Part shown: positions 1-5,584 of the stretch, in pieces
Numbering within the stretch: position 1 is the first letter of the stretch
How the letters are laid out: each line of letters starts with the position of its first letter
Source of the DNA: Ectopseudomonas composti
GTDB lineage: Bacteria; Pseudomonadota; Gammaproteobacteria; Pseudomonadales; Pseudomonadaceae
Direction: 5' to 3'
Length of the DNA: 5,637 nucleotides
NCBI GenBank assembly: GCA_946886245.1
Contig: CAMPIF010000317.1
Location: forward strand, 1-5,637
Notes under the pieces: model-generated
Told to the model about the DNA's origin: nothing
What the model saw: the letters and a program-made list of their open reading frames with translations, nothing else
Databases searched by the model: none
Program-made: the position numbers and the translations under genes

Positions 1-96
1 CACCAGCGCCTACGCCCAGCACTGAGAGATCGAGCAAATGGGGCGGTGATGCGGGCGCGCCGATTTTTCGTCCGCAACATGAGCAAGGAGCACCAC
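1..96. other. Leader region upstream of the csp gene
   Basis: No gene can be supported here. The reading frame of the csp gene is open to the window edge, with possible starts at GTG 46, ATG 49 and ATG 79, but none has a good ribosome site. In another frame a TGA at 23-25 could end an upstream gene, but only seven codons are visible, too few to judge. No convincing -35/-10 pair or MerR-type dyad is seen, so the csp promoter may lie left of the window. Confidence 0.4.
85..90 (+). promoter_or_regulatory. Ribosome binding site of csp
   Basis: AAGGAG lies six bases before ATG 97. It decides the start against the in-frame alternatives at 46, 49 and 79; the ATG at 79 lies six bases before the site itself. 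Confidence 0.75.
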
Positions 97-450
97 ATGA
101 CTCACCACACAGCGGCCCACCGAAGCCAGGCCATGACCGACTGCATTAACGAATGCATGCAGTGCCACGCGATCTGCCTGGAAACGATCAACTACTGTCT
201 GACCCAGGGCGGAAAGCATGCAGCGCCCGAGCACATCGGCCTCATGGCCAGTTGCGCCGACATTTGTTCGACCAGTGCGGACACAATGCTGCGCGGGTCC
301 AGCATCCACACCGCCACGTGCGGAGCGTGCGCCGAGATCTGCCAGGCGTGCGCGGACTCTTGCGATGCCATGGGCGACGACGCGGAGATGAAGCGCTGCG
401 CCGATGCCTGTCGCCGGTGCGGCGAAAGCTGCGAGGCGATGGCCGCCTAG
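97..450 (+). CDS. Four-helix-bundle copper-storage protein, Csp3-like (DUF326 family)
   Basis: A 117-residue protein with 16 cysteines, at residues 16, 20, 23, 27, 34, 53, 57, 75, 78, 82, 85, 89, 101, 105, 108 and 112. Most are spaced CxxxC or CxxC, so they fall on one face of each helix. This is the pattern of the Csp/DUF326 proteins, whose four-helix bundles hold many Cu(I) ions through Cys thiolates lining the core. There is no signal peptide or twin-arginine motif, so it resembles cytosolic Csp3 rather than exported Csp1. A His-rich start (THHTAAH) may add metal ligands. The start at 97 is chosen for the AAGGAG at 85-90. The gene stands alone on its strand and is closed by a strong terminator at 458-490. 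Its place beside a copper-ATPase operon fits a role as cytosolic Cu(I) buffer. The family call is firm; the metal and number of ions bound are inferred. Confidence 0.88.
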   Translation: MTHHTAAHRSQAMTDCINECMQCHAICLETINYCLTQGGKHAAPEHIGLMASCADICSTSADTMLRGSSIHTATCGACAEICQACADSCDAMGDDAEMKRCADACRRCGESCEAMAA

Positions 451-457
451 CACCAGC

Positions 458-490
458 GCCCCGCCGGTGGCTTCCGGCGGGGCCTTTTTT
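458..490 (+). terminator. Intrinsic terminator of csp
   Basis: Perfect 10-bp G+C-rich inverted repeat, GCCCCGCCGG (458-467) and CCGGCGGGGC (474-483), with a six-base loop, followed by one C and six T (485-490). It begins eight bases after the csp stop. It acts rightward only: no matching T tract lies on the other side, so the converging DUF305 gene does not obviously share it. Confidence 0.92.
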
Positions 491-493
491 GGT

Positions 494-838
494 CTATTTG
501 GTGTGCGGCGCCATCTCGGCGATTTCCTTCTGCTGTTGCTCCTTCATTTCAGCTGCAAGCGCCCGGAGGTCCGCGTGGTCGCCATGCTTGAGATAGACGT
601 CGATCATCGCGATCGCTTGGCGGTGATGCATTGTCATCATCATGGCGAAGTCGGTGTCCGGATCACCCGTCATCGGCATGGACATCGAGGAGCCCTGGGT
701 CATGGCCTGGTGCATCTCCATCGATGCTGCACTGTGGGCCGGCGGGGTCGACCGCGTAGGTTGTTGCGCGCAAGCGGTCGATCCGAGCAATGAGCCGGCC
801 ATCAGCACGATGCAGGCGAGCGCGGTGGGTCTCTTCAT
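494..838 (-). CDS. Secreted DUF305 protein, probable periplasmic metal-binding protein
   Basis: A 114-residue protein. Residues 1-24 form a signal peptide (MKR, then a hydrophobic stretch from about 6 to 19, then a small-residue region ending ACA before QQ). Cys23 sits in STAC, which is a poor lipobox, so ordinary signal peptidase I cleavage is more likely than lipidation. Residues 34-56 are rich in Met and His (several M-x-M and H-x-x-M). The DUF305 core follows: DFAMMMTMHHRQAIAM at 63-78, matching the family's F-x-x-MM-x-x-HHxxAIxM pattern, and the closing E-x-x-Q-x-x-EIxxM helix near 100-109. DUF305 includes the cyanobacterial copper-binding protein CopM; Met and His are the likely Cu ligands. 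The start is fixed by AGGAGA at 845-850, six bases upstream. It is divergent from the merR-copA operon and convergent with csp. The reading frame continues upstream of 838 without a stop to about 1504, but that part is antisense to merR and unlikely to be coding. Confidence 0.87.
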   Translation of the reverse strand: MKRPTALACIVLMAGSLLGSTACAQQPTRSTPPAHSAASMEMHQAMTQGSSMSMPMTGDPDTDFAMMMTMHHRQAIAMIDVYLKHGDHADLRALAAEMKEQQQKEIAEMAPHTK

Positions 839-844
839 GGTGGG

Positions 845-850
845 TCTCCT
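845..850 (-). promoter_or_regulatory. Ribosome binding site of the secreted DUF305 gene
   Basis: AGGAGA on the minus strand, six bases before the ATG whose first base is 838. It supports this start against longer versions of the same open frame. Confidence 0.75.
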
Positions 851-878
851 GGGTAGGTACAGGAGTGTTTGCTCCCCG

Positions 879-894
879 TCCCATGCAGATGGGA
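879..894. repeat. Short inverted repeat in the divergent region
   Basis: TCCCAT (879-884) and ATGGGA (889-894) form a perfect six-base dyad around a GCAG centre. It lies between the merR operator and the DUF305 start, so it would fall in the leader of, or just ahead of, the minus-strand transcript. It could be a minor hairpin, a second protein site, or chance. Confidence 0.35.
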
Positions 895-912
895 TGAAGC
901 TCTTCGTGAGCC

Positions 913-944
913 TTGACTCTGGACCAAGGTCCAGACCGCAGACT
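913..944 (+). promoter_or_regulatory. MerR-type long-spacer promoter and operator of the merR-copA operon
   Basis: A -35 box TTGACT (913-918) is followed after 20 bases by a weak -10 box CAGACT (939-944). Between them sits a perfect 8+8 dyad, TCTGGACC-AA-GGTCCAGA (918-935). A 19-20 base spacer with a centred dyad is the hallmark of promoters that MerR-family regulators activate by DNA distortion. Transcription would start near 951, giving a short leader before ATG 974, whose ribosome site is GGAG at 963-966. The regulator therefore probably controls its own operon. I see no good -35/-10 pair for the minus-strand DUF305 gene in this gap, though binding here could affect it. Confidence 0.82.
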
Positions 945-973
945 GGGGTTCGCCCCCATTCCGGAGCCTTCGG

Positions 974-1372
974 ATGCAGATCGGACAACTTGCCCAGCAC
1001 GCCGACGTTCCTATCGACACCGTGCGGTATTACGAAAGACAGGGAATCCTGCCGCCACCCCAACGCCGGGCCTCGGGCTACCGCCAATACCATCCTGATG
1101 ACGTGGCGCGCCTGCGATACGTTCGCCGTGCCAAGGCCTTGGGCTTCTCCTTGGCCGAAGTGCGTGAGTTGCTGGCGCTTTCCAGCCGTCCGGCCGAGGA
1201 CATGGCTGGGCTCAAGGCGGCAGCCAGCGAGAAGCTGGCCGACGTCGCCCACAAGATCGCCGAGCTCGAGCGCGTGCGCGATGGACTGGAAGCCCTGATC
1301 ACAGCCTGTCCTGGCCACGGCGAACTGGCACAGTGCCCGATCCTCGCTGCGCTGTCCGGAGACGAGGCATGA
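974..1372 (+). CDS. MerR-family heavy-metal-responsive regulator, CueR/HmrR-like
   Basis: A 132-residue regulator of normal family length. Residues 1-70 are the winged helix-turn-helix with the family signature (IGQLA at 3-7, [11 protein letters not shown] at 16-26, GYRQY at 35-39, and the [12 protein letters not shown] stretch at 56-67). A dimerisation helix runs from about 77 to 109. The C-terminal metal loop has Cys112 and Cys121 in a CPGH...CPIL arrangement, like CueR's CPGDD...CPI but one residue longer. By my alignment Met77 stands where CueR has Ser77 (monovalent-metal sensors) and divalent sensors have Cys. The lack of that Cys favours Cu+/Ag+ sensing, which fits the ATPase gene it overlaps by ATGA. 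Start: GGAG at 963-966, seven bases before the ATG. It probably binds the dyad at 918-935. The family is certain; the metal is inferred from residues and neighbours. Confidence 0.92.
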   Translation: MQIGQLAQHADVPIDTVRYYERQGILPPPQRRASGYRQYHPDDVARLRYVRRAKALGFSLAEVRELLALSSRPAEDMAGLKAAASEKLADVAHKIAELERVRDGLEALITACPGHGELAQCPILAALSGDEA

Positions 1373-3759
1373 GCGCGCATGGCCATGATCATCACTCCTG
1401 CGGGCACTGCAGCACGGGTGATGCCGCCGCCGCAGGGCACGGTCATGTAACCGACCCGGTGTGCGGCATGCAGGTCGATCCCGCGACCACATCGCACCAC
1501 GCACCTCATGACGGGCAGGACTACCACTTCTGCTCGGCGCGATGCCGGGGGCGCTTCATGGCCGACCCGGGCAAGTTCCTGTCGCCTCAATCCGAGCCAG
1601 CACTGGCGCCTGCCGGCACCATGTACACCTGCCCGATGCATCCGGAGATCCGCCAGGTCGGCCCGGGCACCTGCCCGATATGCGGCATGGCGCTCGAGCC
1701 GGAGATGCCGAGCCTGGAGGACGAAGAGAACCCGGAGTTACGCGACTTCTCGCGTCGCTTCTGGTGGACCCTGCCGCTGACGCTCGCTGTGCTGGCACTG
1801 GCCATGTTCGGCCAGTGGCTGCCGGGGCTGTCCATGACCGTGCGGACCTGGCTCGAACTGGCCCTGAGCGCCCCGGTGGTGCTGTGGGCCGGCTGGCCCT
1901 TTTTCGAACGATGCATTGCGTCGATTCGGAACCGCAGCCCGAACATGTTCACGCTCATCGGGATCGGCGTGGCGGCGGCGTTCGGCTACAGCGTCGTCGC
2001 CACCGTGGCACCGGAGCTGTTCCCGGCCTCGTTCCGCGAGCACGGCCGGGTCGGCGTGTACTTCGAGGCGGCCGCGGTCATCGTGTCGCTGACCTTGCTG
2101 GGCCAACTGCTGGAGCTGCGCGCACGATCGAAGACCGGGGCCGCGATCAAAGGCCTCCTGGGGCTGGCACCCAAGACGGCGCGACGCTTCAACGAGGACG
2201 GCACCGAGGAAGACATCCCGCTGGAGCACGTGCACGTGGGCGATCGCCTGCGCGTGCGTCCCGGGGAGAAGGTGCCCGTGGACGGGGTCGTGCTGGAGGG
2301 CCGATCCAGTGTGGACGAGTCGATGCTGACCGGTGAACCGATCCCGGTCGAAAAGGCGCCGGACGCACAGGTGATTGCTGCCACCCTAAACGGCACGGGC
2401 AGCCTGGTCATGCGAGCCGAACGCGTCGGTTCGGAGACAGTCCTGGCACAGATCGTGCAACTGGTCGCGCAGGCGCAACGCTCGCGTGCCCCCATGCAGC
2501 GGCTCGCCGACAAGGTCGCGTTCTGGTTCGTGCTGGCGGTGCTGGCGATTGCGATCGTGACGTTGATTGTCTGGGGGCTGTTCGGTCCGGAGCCGTCCTG
2601 GACCTTCGCGGTGCTCAACGCGGTGTCGGTGCTGATCATCGCCTGTCCCTGTGCGTTGGGTCTGGCCACGCCGATGTCGATCATGGTTGCGACCGGTCGG
2701 GCTGCGCAGCACGGTGTGCTGTTCCGTGACGCTGAGGCGATCGAGCGGTTGCGCACGATCGACACGCTGATCGTGGACAAGACCGGTACCCTGACCGAGG
2801 GTCGGCCGGCCTTTCGCGAAACGATCGCGCTCAACGGCTTTGACGAGGCCCGTGTCCTGCAGCTGGCCGCAAGCCTCGACCAGGGCAGTGAGCATCCCCT
2901 GGCAGCCGCGATCGTCGCCGGCGCGCAAGACGGCGGCTTGGCGCTGGACAAGGCCGAGGCGTTCGATTCGGTCACCGGCCTGGGCGTTCGCGGCAGGGTC
3001 AACGGGCACTCGCTGGCCCTGGGCAACAGCGCGCTGATGCGCGAGTTGGGGATCGATCTGCAGGCGCAGCACGACACCGCCGAGACGTTGCGCAAGCAGG
3101 GCGCCACTGCAATGTTCCTCGCCATCGATGGCCGCTTGGCCGGCATTGTCGCGGTCGCCGATCCGATCAAGGAAAGCGCTGCAGGAACCATCGCCGCCCT
3201 GCAGGCCGCCGGGCTGCGCATCGTGATGGCCACTGGCGACGGTGAAACCACCGCACGCGCCGTGGCCGCAGAGCTCGGGCTGAAGGAGGTCCATGGTGAG
3301 GTGCGCCCGCAAGACAAGGCCGAGCTGGTGCAGAAACTGCAGGCGGAAGGTCGCCGCGTGGCGATGGCCGGCGACGGCATCAACGATGCCCCGGCGTTGG
3401 CAGCAGCCGATGTGGGCATCGCGATGGGCACCGGCACCGATGTGGCCATGTCCAGCGCCCAGGTCACCCTGGTCAAGGGCGACTTGCGCGGCATCCTGCG
3501 GGCGCGCGAGCTGTCCGCGGCCACGGTCGGCAACATGAAGCAGAACCTGGGCTTCGCGTTCGCCTACAACGCGATCGGGGTGCCGATTGCTGCGGGCGTG
3601 CTGTATCCGGTCTTCGGCCTGTTGCTTAGCCCAATGATTGCCGCGCTGGCCATGAGCTTGAGCTCGGTGTCCGTGGTGGCCAATGCCTTGCGCCTGTCAA
3701 GGAAATCACTTCTGAAGGGTCGTAGTTGGACCCGGAACCCTGGAGGTACGCCATCATGA
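1369..3759 (+). CDS. copA: Cu(I)/Ag(I)-exporting PIB-1 type P-type ATPase with YHS and CPMHP N-terminal domains
   Basis: A 796-residue inner-membrane pump that couples ATP hydrolysis to Cu+ export to the periplasm. N terminus: a His/Cys-rich stretch (1-26), a YHS (TRASH-like) domain with DPVCGM at 29-34 and C55/C59, then a heavy-metal-binding segment with CPMHP at 88-92 and CPICGM at 102-107. There is no classic HMA (GMTCxxC) domain. Eight membrane helices are expected, two of them before the usual six. Core motifs: TGEP at 321-324, the ion-path CPC at 426-428, phosphorylated Asp470 in DKTGT, HP at 509-510, GDGIND at 668-673. Tyr733-Asn734 and Met762...Ser766 match the Cu(I) ligands of the PIB-1 subgroup. 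The ATG at 1369 overlaps the merR stop (ATGA), with GGAG at 1358-1361; a GTG at 1333 is less likely. The symbol is used in the Cu+-ATPase sense; in Xanthomonas copA also names a multicopper oxidase. SilP-like silver export cannot be excluded. Confidence 0.94.
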   Translation: MSAHGHDHHSCGHCSTGDAAAAGHGHVTDPVCGMQVDPATTSHHAPHDGQDYHFCSARCRGRFMADPGKFLSPQSEPALAPAGTMYTCPMHPEIRQVGPGTCPICGMALEPEMPSLEDEENPELRDFSRRFWWTLPLTLAVLALAMFGQWLPGLSMTVRTWLELALSAPVVLWAGWPFFERCIASIRNRSPNMFTLIGIGVAAAFGYSVVATVAPELFPASFREHGRVGVYFEAAAVIVSLTLLGQLLELRARSKTGAAIKGLLGLAPKTARRFNEDGTEEDIPLEHVHVGDRLRVRPGEKVPVDGVVLEGRSSVDESMLTGEPIPVEKAPDAQVIAATLNGTGSLVMRAERVGSETVLAQIVQLVAQAQRSRAPMQRLADKVAFWFVLAVLAIAIVTLIVWGLFGPEPSWTFAVLNAVSVLIIACPCALGLATPMSIMVATGRAAQHGVLFRDAEAIERLRTIDTLIVDKTGTLTEGRPAFRETIALNGFDEARVLQLAASLDQGSEHPLAAAIVAGAQDGGLALDKAEAFDSVTGLGVRGRVNGHSLALGNSALMRELGIDLQAQHDTAETLRKQGATAMFLAIDGRLAGIVAVADPIKESAAGTIAALQAAGLRIVMATGDGETTARAVAAELGLKEVHGEVRPQDKAELVQKLQAEGRRVAMAGDGINDAPALAAADVGIAMGTGTDVAMSSAQVTLVKGDLRGILRARELSAATVGNMKQNLGFAFAYNAIGVPIAAGVLYPVFGLLLSPMIAALAMSLSSVSVVANALRLSRKSLLKGRSWTRNPGGTPS
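3742..3746 (+). promoter_or_regulatory. Ribosome binding site of the membrane DUF305 gene
   Basis: GGAGG inside the 3' end of copA, nine bases before ATG 3756. It supports that start against the in-frame upstream codon at 3726. Confidence 0.75.
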
Positions 3760-4268
3760 AAGAACATCAGCAAAGCATGACCAGTTCGCACGGCAGCAAG
3801 AAGCCGGACAACGCCCACGCCGCACAACAGGGTCACTATGGTCGCCTGATGGTCGAGCTCGCCATCGACTTTGTGATCATGTACCTCGTGATGTTCACGA
3901 TGATCCGTTCGCTCGACCACTTCTACAACAACATCAACAATGTCTGGATGACGCTGATGATGGTGACGCCCATGGCGCTGGTCATGCTGGCAGCCATGCG
4001 GAGCATGTTTCCTTCGCGCAAGCTGAATCTCCTCGTCGTCGCCGGCGCGCTCGTCGTGTTCGCTGTGAGCTTCTACGGCATGCGGACGCAAGCGGCGGTG
4101 GGGGACGAACAGTTCCTCAGGTCCATGATCCCCCATCACTCCGGCGCGATCCTGATGTGCCAGGAAGCCTCGATCACCAATCCCGAAATCGACGCGCTAT
4201 GCAGCGAAATCGTCGCATCTCAGCGGCGGGAAATCGAACAGATGGAGGCGCTTCTGGAGCAGTACTGA
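3756..4268 (+). CDS. Membrane-anchored DUF305 protein
   Basis: A 170-residue protein. Residues 1-29 are polar and His-rich (H4, H12, H21, H27). Three hydrophobic segments follow, at about 33-51, 64-81 and 91-108. The DUF305 part is at the C terminus: [16 protein letters not shown] at 120-135 and SQRREIEQM at 155-163, with extra cysteines at 135 and 149. With three membrane segments, one end would be cytosolic and the other periplasmic; a periplasmic DUF305 domain is likeliest by analogy with secreted members. The ATG overlaps the copA stop as ATGA and has GGAGG at 3742-3746, so it is translationally coupled and the last gene of the operon. It probably binds copper at the outer face of the inner membrane near the pump. 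The family is clear; the function is inferred. Its stop lies only 10 bases from the stop of the converging gene, and I see no terminator between them. Confidence 0.88.
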   Translation: MKEHQQSMTSSHGSKKPDNAHAAQQGHYGRLMVELAIDFVIMYLVMFTMIRSLDHFYNNINNVWMTLMMVTPMALVMLAAMRSMFPSRKLNLLVVAGALVVFAVSFYGMRTQAAVGDEQFLRSMIPHHSGAILMCQEASITNPEIDALCSEIVASQRREIEQMEALLEQY

Positions 4269-4278
4269 CCGCGCCCTG

Positions 4279-4494
4279 TCACCTGGTGCAACACGACCTG
4301 CTTTGCTGGATCGGCGGGCAGGGCACGGAGCCATAGGAGCAGAACACGCAACAGTCGCCCGACCTTGGCTGCAGGACAACATGACACGCCGGACATTCGA
4401 AGAAGAACTGGCAAGCGTCCGTCGGCATGGTCTCCACCGATGCCTGTCCGCAGGACGGACAGGCCAGCGTGCTCTGGAGCTGCACTTCAGTCAT
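4279..4494 (-). CDS. GDCCVxxxC family small Cys-rich protein
   Basis: A 71-residue cytosolic-looking protein with no signal peptide or membrane segment. It has two zinc-knuckle-like pairs, CPSC at 12-15 and CPAC at 34-37, then the name-giving GDCCVFC at 46-52 with a further CP at 59-60, and a basic Cys-ending tail (68-69). Ten cysteines in 71 residues point to metal binding. The family has no established function that I know of. The start at 4494 overlaps the merP-like stop as ATGACTGA, so translation is probably coupled; there is no clear separate ribosome site. The open frame extends upstream to 4614 but that part is antisense-frame overlap with the merP-like gene. As third gene of the MerT/MerP-like operon it may act as a cytosolic acceptor for metal that MerT brings in; this is inference. 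Confidence 0.85.
   Translation of the reverse strand: MTEVQLQSTLACPSCGQASVETMPTDACQFFFECPACHVVLQPRSGDCCVFCSYGSVPCPPIQQSRSCCTR
4442..4464 (-). repeat. Nine-base inverted repeat inside the GDCCVxxxC gene
   Basis: A perfect 9-bp dyad (GCCTGTCCG and CGGACAGGC) around a five-base loop, lying over the codons for the first Cys pair (CPSCG). The transcript could form a stable hairpin about 30 bases after the start codon. There is no T tract on either strand, so it is not a terminator. It may be a by-product of codon choice. Confidence 0.4.
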
Positions 4495-4774
4495 CGCCGG
4501 GGATTGCCCTGGCGGGAAAGCCCGCCTCCGTGACAGCCCTGGCAATTGCGGCTGCACTGGTTCGTTCGGCATCGAAACCGATCGTGACGGTCGCTGCGCC
4601 GGTATCGATCTCACGCTCCCGTATGCCTGGAAGCTTGTCTAATGCTTTCCCGATTGTGATGCTGCAAGCGGGGCAGGTCATGTTTTCGACGTGCAGTACC
4701 ACTTCTTTCGGCGTAGCACCCGATGCCGTGCCCATGCACGCAACGAGAAGCAAGCCGGAAACCATCCTGCGCAT
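4487..4774 (-). CDS. MerP-like periplasmic HMA-domain metal-binding protein
   Basis: A 95-residue protein: an N-terminal export signal (MRRM, hydrophobic to about 14) and one HMA domain from about 23 to 91. The metal loop is NMTCPACS at 31-38, with Cys34 and Cys37; the LPGI, VTIGFD and AGFPA elements of the ferredoxin-like fold follow. MerP binds Hg(II) in the periplasm and passes it to MerT; related HMA proteins bind Cu(I). Two processing sites are possible: signal peptidase I after SGA (residue 20), or lipidation at Cys13, since LVAC (10-13) fits a lipobox although the signal would be short. The start is fixed by AGGAG at 4783-4787, eight bases upstream, which overlaps the merT-like stop. 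No merA or mer-type regulator is nearby, so I do not assign merP as a firm symbol. Confidence 0.87.
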   Translation of the reverse strand: MRRMVSGLLLVACMGTASGATPKEVVLHVENMTCPACSITIGKALDKLPGIREREIDTGAATVTIGFDAERTSAAAIARAVTEAGFPARAIPGDD

Positions 4775-4782
4775 GTTCGGAA

Positions 4783-4787
4783 CTCCT
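4783..4787 (-). promoter_or_regulatory. Ribosome binding site of the merP-like gene
   Basis: AGGAG on the minus strand, eight bases before the ATG beginning at 4774. It overlaps the TAG stop of the merT-like gene (4786-4788), indicating coupled translation of the two. Confidence 0.75.
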
Positions 4788-5142
4788 ATAGAAGCCAGCC
4801 AATGTAGTAAGGGAAGAGCAACAGCAGGCCGACCAGCATCGTGGCAAACCAGAACCAGCGGCGGCGTCGACGCAACTGGCGGAAATCAACGCAGCCGATG
4901 TCGACGCGACAACGCACCGCCGGGCCGTAGAGCACCCAGAATGCCCAGACCATGCAAAGCAGGGCGAAGCCGCTGAACCACGGGCGCCAGGCATCCAGCG
5001 CCGTGAGGCTGGCGATCCCGGCACCACTAATGCCCGCCAGTACCAGCAGCAAGGGAACCAGGCAGCACACCGAAGCCAAGATTGCGGCCAGCCCCGCGCC
5101 GAGCATGGCGGTGAGGGAGGATCGGCCTGGCGGAACAGTCAT
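4786..5142 (-). CDS. MerT-like inner-membrane mercuric/metal transporter
   Basis: A 118-residue protein of MerT length. Membrane segments lie at about 13-37, 55-72 and 96-117. The first carries the vicinal Cys pair C26-C27 in the ILASVCCLVPLLLV context typical of MerT; the loop after the second carries Cys78 and Cys84, matching MerT's second, cytoplasmic Cys pair. The YRP-like WRP at 52-54 and the closing FPYY are also MerT-like. MerT takes Hg(II) from MerP and moves it into the cytosol for reduction by MerA. Neither merA nor merR of the mercury type is in the window, so the substrate here is uncertain. A stop codon directly precedes the ATG, so the start cannot lie further upstream; the only internal ATG, at residue 13, lacks a ribosome site. 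The chosen start also has only a weak one. It is the first gene of a three-gene operon. Confidence 0.88.
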   Translation of the reverse strand: MTVPPGRSSLTAMLGAGLAAILASVCCLVPLLLVLAGISGAGIASLTALDAWRPWFSGFALLCMVWAFWVLYGPAVRCRVDIGCVDFRQLRRRRRWFWFATMLVGLLLLFPYYIGWLL

Positions 5143-5206
5143 TCACGAATGTTATCCCAAGGGCTGCGGGGTCTCGGTTGGCGCCGGAACGGCGTACCAT
5201 CCCGGC
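5143..5206. promoter_or_regulatory. Divergent intergenic region, possible back-to-back promoters
   Basis: The gap separates the merT-like gene (-) and the small secreted protein (+). A possible -10 for merT is TAACAT on the minus strand (5154-5149), which would place the RNA start at about the ATG itself. A possible -10 for the rightward gene is TACCAT (5195-5200), also only six bases from its ATG at 5207. Neither has a good -35 at normal spacing and neither gene has a clear ribosome site. I see no MerR-type dyad here. Confidence 0.3.
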
Positions 5207-5584
5207 ATGCCCCGCACCGCCCGCCATCGCTTGCGCATCGGCCTCACGGTGATCCTTTGCCTGCTGTTCCAGCAGGTGGCGATCGCGGCGTATGCGTGCC
5301 CGGTCAGCTTGCCGGCGGAGCCTCCGGCCGTGGCGGAAGAATGCGCGGACATGGGGATGGATGCGGCGACCGAAGTGCCGGCGCTGTGCGCCGAACACTG
5401 CTCTCCCGATCATGCGGTGACGCCCGAGACCGGATTGGCGCATGTCCCGCCCCTCGCCCTGCCGCCGACCCGTTTCGAGCCACGGTTGATGCCGCCACCA
5501 GCGCACCTAGCGCTGGCCCAGCCAATACTTCTGGACCTCCACGGTCCACCCCCCCGGCTGCGCTACTGCAGCCTGCTGATCTAG
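5207..5584 (+). CDS. Small secreted Cys/His/Met-containing protein of unknown function
   Basis: A 125-residue protein with a clear signal peptide: basic residues 3-10 (RTARHRLR), a hydrophobic core at about 11-27, and an AIAA/YAC cleavage region near residue 28. The mature part has cysteines at 31, 46, 61, 65 and 121, a DMGMD stretch at 48-52, a CAEHCSPDH cluster at 61-69 and a Pro-rich second half, and ends RYCSLLI. The residues suit periplasmic metal binding. From memory, small proteins with this signal peptide, CxxHC-type cluster and a terminal (F/Y)CSLLI sit just upstream of RND-type heavy-metal efflux genes in Xanthomonads and Pseudomonads; I could not check this. The frame is open upstream to 4952, but no earlier start is plausible because that part is antisense to merT. 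The ATG has no clear ribosome site. Real gene likely; function unassigned. Confidence 0.72.
   Translation: MPRTARHRLRIGLTVILCLLFQQVAIAAYACPVSLPAEPPAVAEECADMGMDAATEVPALCAEHCSPDHAVTPETGLAHVPPLALPPTRFEPRLMPPPAHLALAQPILLDLHGPPPRLRYCSLLI

Noticed and set aside
10..453. Minus-strand open frame opposite csp
   Set aside because: It gives a His/Ala/Val-rich product that mirrors the csp codons, with no ribosome site or domain.
1..460. Ten-base direct repeat CACCAGCGCC at 1-10 and 451-460, flanking the csp gene
   Set aside because: Too short to be called a target-site duplication, no mobile element is inside, and the sequence is of a kind expected by chance at this G+C.
839..1504. Upstream extension of the minus-strand DUF305 frame to 1504
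   Set aside because: It is antisense to the regulator and the start of the ATPase gene, and the signal peptide and ribosome site at 845-850 fix the start at 838.
1986..3536. A 516-codon open frame antisense to the copper ATPase
   Set aside because: Its product is a low-complexity Ser/Ala/Arg/Thr-rich sequence with no recognisable domain. High-G+C coding strands commonly leave such open frames opposite real genes, and the sense gene has every catalytic motif.
4269..4278. Possible bidirectional terminator between the converging DUF305 and GDCCVxxxC genes
   Set aside because: The gap is ten bases and no hairpin with a T tract on either strand is seen; transcripts may overlap here.
4952..5206. 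Upstream extension of the small secreted-protein frame
   Set aside because: It lies antisense to the merT-like gene and would bury the signal peptide inside the protein.
5530..5548. Second copy of operator-like halves, TCTGGACC and GGTCCA, near the end of the last gene
   Set aside because: The halves are five bases apart rather than two and lie in coding sequence with no promoter around them; a MerR dyad needs fixed spacing.
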